Part shown: in pieces, positions 1 to 7,076 of the stretch
How positions within the stretch are numbered: position 1 is the first letter of the stretch
Layout: each line of letters opens with the position of its first letter
NCBI GenBank assembly: GCA_041497995.1
Contig: JBGQHM010000192.1
Location: 1-12,285 of the forward strand
Reading direction: 5' to 3'
Source of the DNA: DATKMS01 sp041497995
GTDB lineage: Bacteria > Desulfobacterota > Binatia > HRBIN30
Length of the DNA: 12,285 nucleotides
The notes under the pieces: model-generated
The model's database searches: none
What the model was told of the DNA's origin: nothing
Seen by the model: the letters and a program-made list of their open reading frames with translations, nothing else
Position numbers and translations under genes: made by a program

Positions 1-871
1 AGCGCCGGCTGGCACCGACGCCGACGATTGCGCCGGTAATCGTATGCGTGGTGCTCACCGGGATACCGGCCATGGCCGCGCCGATGAGTGTCACCGCTCC
101 CGCGGTCTCGGCGCAGAAGCCGCCGATCGGTTGTAGCTTGGTGATGCGCATTCCCATTGTCTTAACGATGCGCCAGCCGCCGAAGGTGGTGCCCAACGCG
201 ATCGCGGCGTGGCACACCAGAATGACCCAGATCGGTACGTAGAACGTCTGGCCGAGATAGCCGCCACTAAACAGCATGACGGCGATGATGCCCATCGTCT
301 TTTGCGCATCGTTGGTCCCGTGACCCAAACTGTACAAGGCCGCCGAGATCAGCTGCAGACGCCGGAAGAGACTGTCGACGCGGGCCGGCGTGCTCTTGCG
401 CACCAGATAGGTCACCACGGTCATCGACAACACACCAAGCATCAGGCCGAGGGCCGGTGAGATGAAGATGAATGCGAAGACCTTCGTGAGGCCACTCACG
501 ATGACAACGTGCGGCCCTGCGGCAGCGATTCCAGCGCCGGCAAACCCCGCGATGAGTGCGTGCGACGAACTGGTGGGGAGGCCGTAGATCCACGTCAACA
601 CATCCCAGATGATCGCCGCCGCCAGGCCCGAGAACACCACGCTGTTGGTGACGGCGGACGGCTCAATAATGCCCCTACCCACCGTGCTCGCCACGCTGAC
701 ACCAAACCCGAAGGCCGCCGCAAAGTTGAAGAACGCGGCCCATATCACGGCCTGACGCGGGGTGAGGACACGCGTCGAGACGATGGTCGCCACCGAGTTG
801 GCGGCGTCGTGAAATCCGTTCATGAAGTCGAAGGCCAACGCCACCAGGATGAGGAAGCCCACCACCAACAT
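1..871 (-). CDS. pit: PiT-family inorganic phosphate transporter (3' end beyond window)
   Basis: Membrane permease that imports inorganic phosphate, normally as a metal-phosphate complex coupled to H+ or Na+. Reading the minus strand from ATG at 871 gives 290 residues with no stop before the window edge. The N-terminal PiT signature NGFHDAAN lies at residues 18-25, PTSSSH at 99-104, the second signature GHGTNDAQKTMG at 183-194, and PVSTTH at 271-276. The paired signatures reflect the inverted repeat of the family. Long hydrophobic segments fit membrane helices, for example residues 1-15, 42-62, 131-155 and 211-229. The ATG follows a G-rich stretch (GGGGTGG) and matches the usual family start; no in-frame upstream ATG was seen nearby. 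It lies 58 nt downstream of the DUF47 gene on the same strand, the standard Pit plus accessory pairing. Whether the ion is H+ or Na+ cannot be told. Confidence 0.93.
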   Translation of the reverse strand, partial: MLVVGFLILVALAFDFMNGFHDAANSVATIVSTRVLTPRQAVIWAAFFNFAAAFGFGVSVASTVGRGIIEPSAVTNSVVFSGLAAAIIWDVLTWIYGLPTSSSHALIAGFAGAGIAAAGPHVVIVSGLTKVFAFIFISPALGLMLGVLSMTVVTYLVRKSTPARVDSLFRRLQLISAALYSLGHGTNDAQKTMGIIAVMLFSGGYLGQTFYVPIWVILVCHAAIALGTTFGGWRIVKTMGMRITKLQPIGGFCAETAGAVTLIGAAMAGIPVSTTHTITGAIVGVGASRR

Positions 872-929
872 CGTCCACCCCGCGAAGGAAGTGATTGCGC
901 CGTGCCGAAATCGACCGCGTCGACGGCCG

Positions 930-1559
930 TCAGGAATACTCGAGGGCGACGCCCTCGACTACGTTGGCGATGTCCTCGCAGCGATCGATGGCATCCTCGA
1001 GGAATTCGTAAATGTCCTTCCACTTGATGACGAGCATTGGATCCTTGCTCTCCTGAAAGAGCCGCGCCACGGCGCGACGTAGCAGCGTGTCGCCCTCGTT
1101 CTCGTAGCGGTTGATCTCCATGCACACCTGCAGGATGGCATCACGGTCCTTGAGGTTGCGCAGCCCGACCATCGCGCGGCTCACTTCACACACCGCACTG
1201 ACGAGCGTCGCCGCCAAATCGCAGGCGTCACGATCGCTCGCCTGGATACCGTACAGCCACACCCGTTCCGACGTCGCCTCAACGAGATCCAGCACGTCAT
1301 CGAGGCGCGAGATCAGTCGGTGGATGTCGCCACGATCGATGGGCGTCACGAAGGTGCGGTGCAGGATCTCCACCGCACGGTGCGTGATCACGTCGCCTTC
1401 ATGTTCTAGCTCTTTGATGCGCCGGGCCTGATCGGCCAAGTCGCCCGGCTTCCCGAGCATTGCTTGCAGCAGCCGTGCGGCTTCAACGGTCTTCTCGGCG
1501 TGCCGTTCGAACAGGTCGAAGAAGACCTTCCCCTCACTCGGAAACAGACGGGCAAACAT
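930..1559 (-). CDS. DUF47 / PhoU-like phosphate transport accessory protein
   Basis: A 209-residue, mostly helical, charged cytoplasmic protein of the DUF47 (PhoU_div) family. These are PhoU-like proteins usually encoded beside PiT transporters and thought to modulate them. The N-terminus (MFARLFPSEGKVFFDLFERH) is the family's typical opening. The acidic motif KELEHEGDVITH at about residues 49-60 and a second copy around YENEGD (about residues 152-157) give the two three-helix halves, whose acidic residues bind metals in PhoU relatives. Length is normal for the family. No Shine-Dalgarno sequence precedes the ATG; the upstream bases read CCTCCC, so initiation may be leaderless (see the promoter entry). 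The next gene downstream is the PiT transporter. Family assignment is firm; the regulatory role is known only by analogy. Confidence 0.93.
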   Translation of the reverse strand: MFARLFPSEGKVFFDLFERHAEKTVEAARLLQAMLGKPGDLADQARRIKELEHEGDVITHRAVEILHRTFVTPIDRGDIHRLISRLDDVLDLVEATSERVWLYGIQASDRDACDLAATLVSAVCEVSRAMVGLRNLKDRDAILQVCMEINRYENEGDTLLRRAVARLFQESKDPMLVIKWKDIYEFLEDAIDRCEDIANVVEGVALEYS

Positions 1560-1595
1560 GGGAGGATACTACTAATCACCGCAGTGTGACTGCAA
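1560..1595 (-). promoter_or_regulatory. Candidate promoter of the DUF47-pit pair
   Basis: On the minus strand, TTGCAG (1590-1595) and TAGTAT (1566-1571) lie 18 nt apart and resemble -35 and -10 boxes (3/6 and 4/6 matches to consensus). Only six bases separate the -10 box from the ATG at 1559, so transcription would begin at or next to the start codon. A perfect inverted repeat, GCAGT-GTG-ACTGC (1581-1593 on the plus strand), overlaps the -35 box and could be an operator. No clear PhoB box was seen. This is motif reading by eye. Confidence 0.35.
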
Positions 1596-1726
1596 GGGGA
1601 CGCCGCCCTAAAAGGCCCGGGTCCACAGGACACACCTCGCCGGGGCGATCCGTAGCCTACAGTCGCCGCAGGAGATTCGATGATGTCAGAGAGAGAGCGG
1701 CCGCGTTGGCAGCCGAGGAGTTGCGC

Positions 1727-1882
1727 CTAGGCGAGCGCGCGTTTCGGCTTGGTAATCACCACCACCTCCTGCCCATTCACCCGCAGCGTCCGACGGTCAG
1801 CCGGCGTTTGCCGCCCACCCGTCTTGCGCGCTCGAGCTTCGCGCCACTTGCGCAGCTCTTTCTCGAGGTTCTGCTTGATCAT
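1727..1882 (-). CDS. Small basic hypothetical protein (51 aa)
   Basis: An unrecognised 51-residue protein. The case for a real gene is a near-ideal ribosome binding site, AAGGAGG, six bases before the ATG at 1882, plus a clean ATG-to-TAG frame. The protein is strongly basic in its first two-thirds, with a helical, Arg/Lys-rich stretch (residues 3-20, LysGlnAsnLeuGluLysGlu followed by a TrpArgGluAlaArg core). It ends in a short probable beta hairpin, TLRVNGQEVVVITKPKR at residues 32-48. No cysteines, signal peptide or membrane segment are present. It lies 99 nt downstream of rpoD on the same strand, so it may be read through from rpoD or have its own transcript. A nucleic-acid-binding or ribosome-associated role would suit the charge but is a guess. 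Confidence 0.65.
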   Translation of the reverse strand: MIKQNLEKELRKWREARARKTGGRQTPADRRTLRVNGQEVVVITKPKRALA

Positions 1883-1937
1883 CTACTGCCTCCTTGACCG
1901 GACGTGTTGCTCCCTCACCACAACCACCACCGACGCG

Positions 1938-1957
1938 GGGGCACAACCGGCTGCCCC
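1938..1957 (-). other. Hairpin between rpoD and the small ORF
   Basis: GGGGCA (1938-1943) pairs perfectly with TGCCCC (1952-1957) around an 8-nt loop. In the direction of rpoD transcription it begins about 25 nt after the rpoD stop codon. No run of T follows it, so it is not a standard intrinsic terminator. It may stabilise the rpoD 3' end or cause partial termination before the small downstream gene. Confidence 0.3.
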
Positions 1958-1981
1958 ATCGCCTCCGTCACGTCGCATGCG

Positions 1982-3733
1982 TCAGCTGCCGACGAACGCC
2001 TCCATTGATTTCGCACGGCTGGGATGCCGCAGCTTACGCAGCGCCTTGGCCTCGATCTGACGGATGCGCTCGCGGGTCACCGCAAAGCGCTGTCCGACCT
2101 CTTCCAGGGTGTAATCGGACTTCTCGCCGATCCCAAAGCGCATGCGCAGAATTTGTTCCTCGCGTGGGGTCAGCGTCGCCAACACCTTACGCGTTTGCTC
2201 CTCGAGGCTGGTGTAGACAGCCGCGTCGGCTGGCGACACGGTCTGTCGATCCTCGACGAAATCACCAAGCGAGCTCTCTTCCTCGTCACCGATCGGCGTC
2301 TCGAGGGACACCGGCTCCTTGACGATGCGCAGCACCTTGCGCACCTTGTCGAGGGGCATCTCCATCTTGGCGGCGATCTCTTCGGGCGAGGGCTCGCGTC
2401 CGAGCTGTTGCACCAGGTAGCGCGAGGAGCGCACGACCTTGTTGATGGTCTCGATCATGTGCACCGGAATGCGGATGGTGCGCGCCTGATCGGCGATGGC
2501 GCGACTGACCGACTGGCGGATCCACCACGTCGCGTAGGTGGAGAACTTGTACCCGCGCTGGTACTCGAACTTCTCGACGGCGCGCATGAGGCCGATGTTG
2601 CCTTCCTGCACCAGATCGAGGAACCCGAGGCCACGGTTGGTGTAGCGCTTGGCAATGCTGACCACGAGTCGCAGGTTGGCTTCGATCAGCTTCTTCTTAC
2701 CGTCCTGCGCCTTCTCTTCGCCGTTGCGAATGACCCGCAAGGCCCGGGTGAGATTGGCGAACTCCATCCCGACTTCACGTTCCGCTTCTGTGACCTTCTT
2801 GCGGGCATTGCGGATCTCGTCGACGAGGTTGCGGGCTTCCTCGACCCCGAGCCGCAGCCGGCGGCTGGCGCTGGCAGCGGTGCGCGAGTCGTCGGAGCGC
2901 AGTTTCCCGCCCACCTTGAGGATCTCGTTGACCGAGCGGCCGCTGCGCCGCTCGCAGCGGGCGATGAAGTGCTCCTGCTGGTCGATGAAGCGCGCCGCCA
3001 TCTTGAGCTTTTCGACGATGACGCCGATGTGGCGGCGGCCGATCTCCAGCTCTTCCAGGGCTTTCGCGGCGCGGCGTTCCAGGCCCCCGAGCCGTCGTTC
3101 GGCCTGCTTCGCGGTGCGCGGATGGTTGCGGCGCTGGCGCACCGCCTCTTCCGCGTCGCGGTGCTCCTCAACGAGTCGGCGCAGTTTCTCCAGCTGCTTC
3201 AGGATGGCCCCCTCGGGTTCCTTTTCCGCAACCTCGCCTGCCTCGGTGTCTTCTTCCTCGGCCTCCTCGTCGAGCAACTCGCGTTCCGAAATCTCCCCGG
3301 CTTTGACCCGATCGGCGAGCTCCAGCAGGTAGGTGACCGTAAACGGCAGCGCCAGCACCTCGCGGCGGACGTCACCCTCACCGGTTTCGATTTGCTTGGC
3401 GATCTCGACTTCTTGTTCGCGGGTCAGCAGGGAGACAGCACCCATCTCCTGGAGGTACATGCGAACCGGATCGGAGGTATCTTCACCGAAGGTCTTCTCT
3501 TCGCGCTCCTCCTCGACCCACTCTTCCTTCTCTTCCTCTTTGGCAAGGGTTGGTTCCGCGATCGCGTCGACGGACTCGACGTCGATCTCGCCCAGCATCG
3601 AGATAGCGCCCTCGATCTCATCGGCCGGAGCGGCATCGTGCGGCAATGCGTCCGCGATGTCGTCGAAGCGCCCGACACCTGGCCCGGTTGGCTTCGGGGA
3701 CTTCTTACCTCTCTGCTCGCGTTTTCTCTGCAT
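1982..3733 (-). CDS. rpoD: RNA polymerase primary sigma factor RpoD (sigma-70)
   Basis: The housekeeping sigma factor (583 aa; 613 in E. coli), which directs RNA polymerase to -35/-10 promoters. Region 1.2 begins at DPVRMYLQEMG (residues 88-98). A long charged non-conserved region runs from about 120 to 345. Regions 2.1-2.4 lie at about 347-425, including the core-binding segment around FLDLVQEGNIGLMRAVEKF and the -10-melting segment YKFSTYATWWIRQ. Region 3 lies at about 425-500, and region 4 with its helix-turn-helix YTLEEVGQRFAVTRERIRQ lies at 541-559. The N-terminus is unusual: the first ~20 residues are Lys/Arg-rich and only the second half of region 1.1 (FDDIADALPHD onward, from residue 23) is recognisable. 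The ATG at 3733 has GGGAG eight bases upstream. An in-frame TAG lies about 25 nt further up, so the short form is not a start-site error. dnaG, a frequent neighbour, is absent. Confidence 0.98.
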   Translation of the reverse strand: MQRKREQRGKKSPKPTGPGVGRFDDIADALPHDAAPADEIEGAISMLGEIDVESVDAIAEPTLAKEEEKEEWVEEEREEKTFGEDTSDPVRMYLQEMGAVSLLTREQEVEIAKQIETGEGDVRREVLALPFTVTYLLELADRVKAGEISERELLDEEAEEEDTEAGEVAEKEPEGAILKQLEKLRRLVEEHRDAEEAVRQRRNHPRTAKQAERRLGGLERRAAKALEELEIGRRHIGVIVEKLKMAARFIDQQEHFIARCERRSGRSVNEILKVGGKLRSDDSRTAASASRRLRLGVEEARNLVDEIRNARKKVTEAEREVGMEFANLTRALRVIRNGEEKAQDGKKKLIEANLRLVVSIAKRYTNRGLGFLDLVQEGNIGLMRAVEKFEYQRGYKFSTYATWWIRQSVSRAIADQARTIRIPVHMIETINKVVRSSRYLVQQLGREPSPEEIAAKMEMPLDKVRKVLRIVKEPVSLETPIGDEEESSLGDFVEDRQTVSPADAAVYTSLEEQTRKVLATLTPREEQILRMRFGIGEKSDYTLEEVGQRFAVTRERIRQIEAKALRKLRHPSRAKSMEAFVGS

Positions 3734-3960
3734 GCCTTGGTCTCCCGCGCAGGCTTCCTAGCAAATGACCGGAGGATCTAATCGGGGAACTGAGTACCGC
3801 AGCGGCTCCTGCGAGCCTCGCACGTCTGAGGGCTATACACAGTTAGGCCCGATCAAACCCGCGTCCGTGACACAGCAGCTCTGGGGGGAAGTGGCGTCGC
3901 ACCCGGAAGTGCCTTCGATGGAAGGATAACACACCTGGAACGAAGTTAACGTTTGTCGGT

Positions 3961-3988
3961 ATTTAAACAGGTTGCCTCGCGGAGTCAA
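3961..3988 (-). promoter_or_regulatory. Probable sigma70 promoter of rpoD
   Basis: TTGACT (3983-3988) and TTAAAT (3961-3966), read on the minus strand, are separated by 16 nt and match 5/6 and 4/6 of the -35 and -10 consensus. They sit in a local AT-rich island just after the Lon-like gene ends at 4015. The predicted start near 3954 leaves a leader of about 220 nt before the rpoD ATG. Small inverted repeats lie in that leader: CCTTC-GATG-GAAGG (3912-3925) and GGCTC-CTGC-GAGCC (3804-3817). The rest of 3734-4014 holds no convincing gene. Confidence 0.55.
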
Positions 3989-4014
3989 GGCCCGTTCTGC
4001 GGCGGTGCGATGTC

Positions 4015-6474
4015 TCACTTCGGCTCGATTGGGGGACTCGCGGCAGCCTGTTGCCCCAGCGAGACCGCAAACTGTCGTAAGCCTTCGGCGAGACGACGCA
4101 GGCGCTGTGCCACCAGCTGGTGGACCGTCCCCGCTTCCTCGATCGTCCCAGCCTTGTAGCCGGTGAGGACCTCCAGCCCTTCATCAATGGTGCGGACGGG
4201 ATAGAGATGAAACTGTCCCGCTCCAATCGCCTCGATCACTTCCGGCCGCAGCACCAATCCATCGATGTTCTGCACCGGCATCACCACACCCTGCCGTCCC
4301 GTCAGCCCGACAGCCTTGCACGTCGCGAAGAATCCTTCGACCTTTTCGTTGATGCCACCGATCGGCTGGACCTCGCCCCATTGATTGACGCTACCGGTGA
4401 CCGCAAGGTCCTGGCGCAACGGCACACCACTCAGGCTGGAGAGCAGCGCATACAGCTCAGTGGATGAGGCACTGTCGCCATCGATGCCTCCATAGGACTG
4501 CTCGAAGCACACGCTAGCCGTCAGGCTGAGGGGGAAGTCCTGGGCGTAGGTGCGGCGTAGGTAGCCGGTCAGAATAAACATGCCTTTGTCGTGCGTGTGA
4601 CCGCTGAGTTGCGCTTCGCGCTCGATATTGATGATGCCCTGCGTCCCCATGGCAACCGCGGCAGTAACGCGCGACGGCCGGCCAAACTCGTAGCCGCCAA
4701 TGTTGGCTACCGCAAGGCCATTGACCTGCCCAACCTTCGCGCCGTCGACGTCGACGAGGATCACGCCTTCGCGGATCAGCTCACGCAGCTTGTCCTCGAT
4801 GCGGTTGAGGCGGAAGATGCGCTGCTCCAACGCCTGCCGCACGTGCGGGTCGTCCACCTCGGATTGGCCACCCTTGCGGCACCAAAAGGCCGCCTCTCGC
4901 ATCAGGTCCGCTACTTGGCCCCATTGGCTTGGCAGTTTGCGCCGGTCACTCACCGTACGCGCGCCGAACTCCAGGACACGCGCCACGGCGGCGGGACAAA
5001 ACGGCGGCAGTTGCTCGTCGCGGGCGATGCGCGCCACCTGCGCGATGAAGTTGCGCCGGCCCGGTTGTCCATCCACTTCAAAACCGAAATCCGCCCGCAC
5101 CTTGAAGATCTCGCGGAATTCCTCGTCGACGAAATAGAGGATCTGGAAGACCTCCGTCGGCCCGGTGAGGACAACGCGGGTCGAGATGTGCATCGGCTCC
5201 GGCTTGAGCGTGGTGGTGGCGAACAGGGCGAACGGATCGTAGGCCTCGATCTCCAGCTCCTCGCTCTTCAAGCAGCGCTCCAGGGCGCGCCACACGAGCG
5301 GCTCAGACAGCGCATCCAGGACATTGATGATCACGCAGCCGCCGTGCGCGCGGAGCAGTGACCCCGCCTTGATGCGGGTGAAATTGGTCACCAGCTTGCC
5401 CGACGGGTCCACCATGCGCTCCACCGCGCCGAACAGATTCTTGTATGCAGGTGAGGACTCGATCATGATCGGCGCTCCGGAGGTGGTGCTGTTGTCGACG
5501 AGGACATTGACCTCATAGTCGACGAGACCGTCCGCGCCACCGCCAGCGAACATGCCAGGGAAGGGGAGCGGCTGGGGTTGCTGCTCGCGGAAGACATCGA
5601 GGTTGTCGACCATATGCGCGCGCACTTCGCCGAGGTACTGTTGCACCTCGGGGTTGTCGTGGCGTTGCGCGATCTCCTCGATGAGAGGTGTGATCACGTC
5701 TTCGGCTACGCGTCGTTCCACCTCTTTCACCTCATGGCTGAGCCGCCGCCCGAGGGCCTGCTGCCGGCGCAACATCCCTTTGACCTCACGCGATAGCTCG
5801 CGCTCGCGGAGCCGCAGATCGCTTTTCTCCGCCTCGCTGAGCTTCTCAAACTCCTCCGGTTCCATCGGCTTGCCGTCACTTTTGACGGGGATGAAAAAGA
5901 CGCCGCCCTGCGGATGAAACTGGACGAGGAAGCCCTTCTCCTGTGCGCGCTGTTGTAGTTCTTTCGCGATGGCCTCGCCTTCATGACCATAGCGCTCGGA
6001 GAGTTGCTCCTTTTCTTCCTCGAACGTTTCTTTGCGGAATGTCTCGGGCAGCAGCCGCCGCAGATCCTCTACAAGCTCTTGCAGGTCCTTGCGCAATTGC
6101 TTGCCCTGCCCGGCGGGCAGGTAGAAGGCGCGTGGCCGATCGCGGTTCTGGAAGTTCTGCACCAGCACGCGGTCGCCGGGACGCGGCAGGCTGCGGGTCA
6201 GGTCGGTGAGCAGCTTGGCCACCGTCTGCTCGCGGTGCGTACCGCCGAGGCCGCACACGTAGATGTTGAAGCCGGCGTGCGGCACGCGCAGGCCGAGCTC
6301 CAGGGCTCCGAGCGCGCGTTCCTGCCCCGCCCAGTCGGCCGTGACGTCGACGTCGGCCGTGGTCTTGAACGCCAACTCCGCCGCGGGCACCGAGAACGCC
6401 GCAGCGTCTGCGGACAGCTCACGCGGCGCGGGTGCGGGCTGCAGCTGTGCCGCTTCGGGTTGGCTCACAATCAC
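4015..6474 (-). CDS. Lon-like protease with AAA_32-type module, Walker motifs degenerate
   Basis: An 819-residue cytoplasmic Lon-type Ser-Lys protease of the LonB/LonC-like group. It lacks the classical Lon substrate-binding N-domain. The C-terminal proteolytic domain (about 570-770) is intact: the nucleophile is Ser668 in DGDSAS and the general base is Lys711 in GGINEK, with the same 43-residue spacing as E. coli Lon S679/K722. The AAA-like module is split by a charged helical, probably coiled-coil insert (about 130-300). Where the Walker A loop should be, residues 75-84 read GLGGTHREQT with no GKT/GKS. The Walker B position reads VIINVLD (381-387) in place of a typical hydrophobic-D-E strand. 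The arginine-finger-like segment DEEFREIFKVRADF (450-463) is kept. The start is GTG at 6474, overlapping the Hsp20 stop by 4 nt (GTGA), so translation is probably coupled. The protease call is firm; loss of ATPase activity is inferred. Confidence 0.92.
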   Translation of the reverse strand: MIVSQPEAAQLQPAPAPRELSADAAAFSVPAAELAFKTTADVDVTADWAGQERALGALELGLRVPHAGFNIYVCGLGGTHREQTVAKLLTDLTRSLPRPGDRVLVQNFQNRDRPRAFYLPAGQGKQLRKDLQELVEDLRRLLPETFRKETFEEEKEQLSERYGHEGEAIAKELQQRAQEKGFLVQFHPQGGVFFIPVKSDGKPMEPEEFEKLSEAEKSDLRLRERELSREVKGMLRRQQALGRRLSHEVKEVERRVAEDVITPLIEEIAQRHDNPEVQQYLGEVRAHMVDNLDVFREQQPQPLPFPGMFAGGGADGLVDYEVNVLVDNSTTSGAPIMIESSPAYKNLFGAVERMVDPSGKLVTNFTRIKAGSLLRAHGGCVIINVLDALSEPLVWRALERCLKSEELEIEAYDPFALFATTTLKPEPMHISTRVVLTGPTEVFQILYFVDEEFREIFKVRADFGFEVDGQPGRRNFIAQVARIARDEQLPPFCPAAVARVLEFGARTVSDRRKLPSQWGQVADLMREAAFWCRKGGQSEVDDPHVRQALEQRIFRLNRIEDKLRELIREGVILVDVDGAKVGQVNGLAVANIGGYEFGRPSRVTAAVAMGTQGIINIEREAQLSGHTHDKGMFILTGYLRRTYAQDFPLSLTASVCFEQSYGGIDGDSASSTELYALLSSLSGVPLRQDLAVTGSVNQWGEVQPIGGINEKVEGFFATCKAVGLTGRQGVVMPVQNIDGLVLRPEVIEAIGAGQFHLYPVRTIDEGLEVLTGYKAGTIEEAGTVHQLVAQRLRRLAEGLRQFAVSLGQQAAASPPIEPK

Positions 6475-6845
6475 CGTTTACGTCGCCCGATGTGGATGGA
6501 AAGCGTGGAGCCCTGCACCGAGGCTTGGATGTCGTCCGGGTCGGCCTCCGCCGGCAGGGGTAGTGTTCGCGACCACGACACGGCTGCCTGCGTTTGCGTC
6601 CAGCCTCCGCCCTGTCGTTGCTTGCGCTCGTGGCGCCGCTGACCACTGATGGTCAGCTGCCGGTCGTGGACCGCAACCTTCAACTCGGCGCCCTGTAGTC
6701 CCTCGACCGGCAGGTCGACAACCCATCCGTCCTTCACATCGCGGAATTCCGCGGGCACCAGCTGCCGGGACGGTGCTGCCCATGGACGACGCACCAACTC
6801 GTCGAACAATCTGTCGATCTCATCGAGCACAGAGGGCAGTGGCAC
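6471..6845 (-). CDS. Small heat-shock protein, Hsp20/alpha-crystallin family
   Basis: A 124-residue holdase chaperone of the Hsp20 family, expected to bind unfolding proteins without ATP in the cytoplasm. The alpha-crystallin domain spans about residues 31-120: it opens with VPAEFRDVKDGWVVDLPVEGL, and the conserved C-terminal strand motif appears as ASVQGSTLSI (108-117). The N-terminal arm (about 30 residues, with a DEIDRLFDEL helix) is short. The chain ends in a basic GRRKR tail straight after the last strand, so the usual C-terminal I-x-I extension used for oligomer assembly is missing. The start is GTG at 6845; an in-frame TGA six bases upstream rules out a longer protein, and the ribosome binding site is weak. 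It leads a two-gene unit with the Lon-like protease, suggesting a shared proteostasis role. Confidence 0.93.
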   Translation of the reverse strand: MPLPSVLDEIDRLFDELVRRPWAAPSRQLVPAEFRDVKDGWVVDLPVEGLQGAELKVAVHDRQLTISGQRRHERKQRQGGGWTQTQAAVSWSRTLPLPAEADPDDIQASVQGSTLSIHIGRRKR

Positions 6846-7076
6846 GGATCAACGGTTACCACTGCCGGTTGCGCATGGCAACGCCGCGTCGGCCGAAGCG
6901 TCAAGCATCGCTGCTGGCTCGAATTAGGAGAAGTACGCAGCGGTCCGTTGAAGCCGTTCCGCACGCGTGGCATGGTGCAGGCGTCTCAGGCAAGCGGCAT
7001 CGAGAACGTGTGAACAGCGCACGCAGCGCGCGGCGCGGCATTGTACGCGAACCATCTGTGGGGTACAGGAACGGAG
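6846..7076. other. Divergent intergenic region between hsp20 and nuoB
   Basis: This 231-nt region must hold the promoters for both divergent blocks, but I see no convincing consensus pair in either direction. A perfect inverted repeat, GTTGC-GCATG-GCAAC (6868-6882), lies just upstream of hsp20 and could be an operator. No CIRCE or HAIR heat-shock element is seen. On the plus strand, TTGTAC (7041-7046) lies 17 nt before TACAGG (7064-7069), a weak pair immediately upstream of nuoB. No protein or RNA gene is apparent. Confidence 0.4.

Noticed and set aside
1938..1957. Intrinsic terminator of rpoD
   Set aside because: The hairpin is perfect, but no T-run follows it in the direction of transcription.
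2024..3781. A 585-codon open frame on the plus strand opposite rpoD
   Set aside because: It lies almost entirely antisense to the unmistakable rpoD and its composition (Leu/Asp/Ala/Gly-rich, low in family motifs) is what GC-rich codon bias produces on the opposite strand. No domain is recognisable.
3833..4018. A 61-codon minus-strand frame between the Lon-like gene and rpoD
   Set aside because: It overlaps the likely rpoD promoter, lacks a good ribosome binding site and has no family resemblance. I also checked it as a lost RpoD N-terminus and found no sigma region 1.1 sequence.
6846..6960. A sigma32-type heat-shock promoter upstream of hsp20
   Set aside because: A CTTGAC is present on the minus strand, but no CCCCAT-like -10 box occurs at the right spacing.
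7041..7076. A longer nuoB starting from TTG at 7041
   Set aside because: TTG is a poor start and has no ribosome binding site, while ATG codons at 7077 and 7092 have one. The extra residues are not typical of NuoB.
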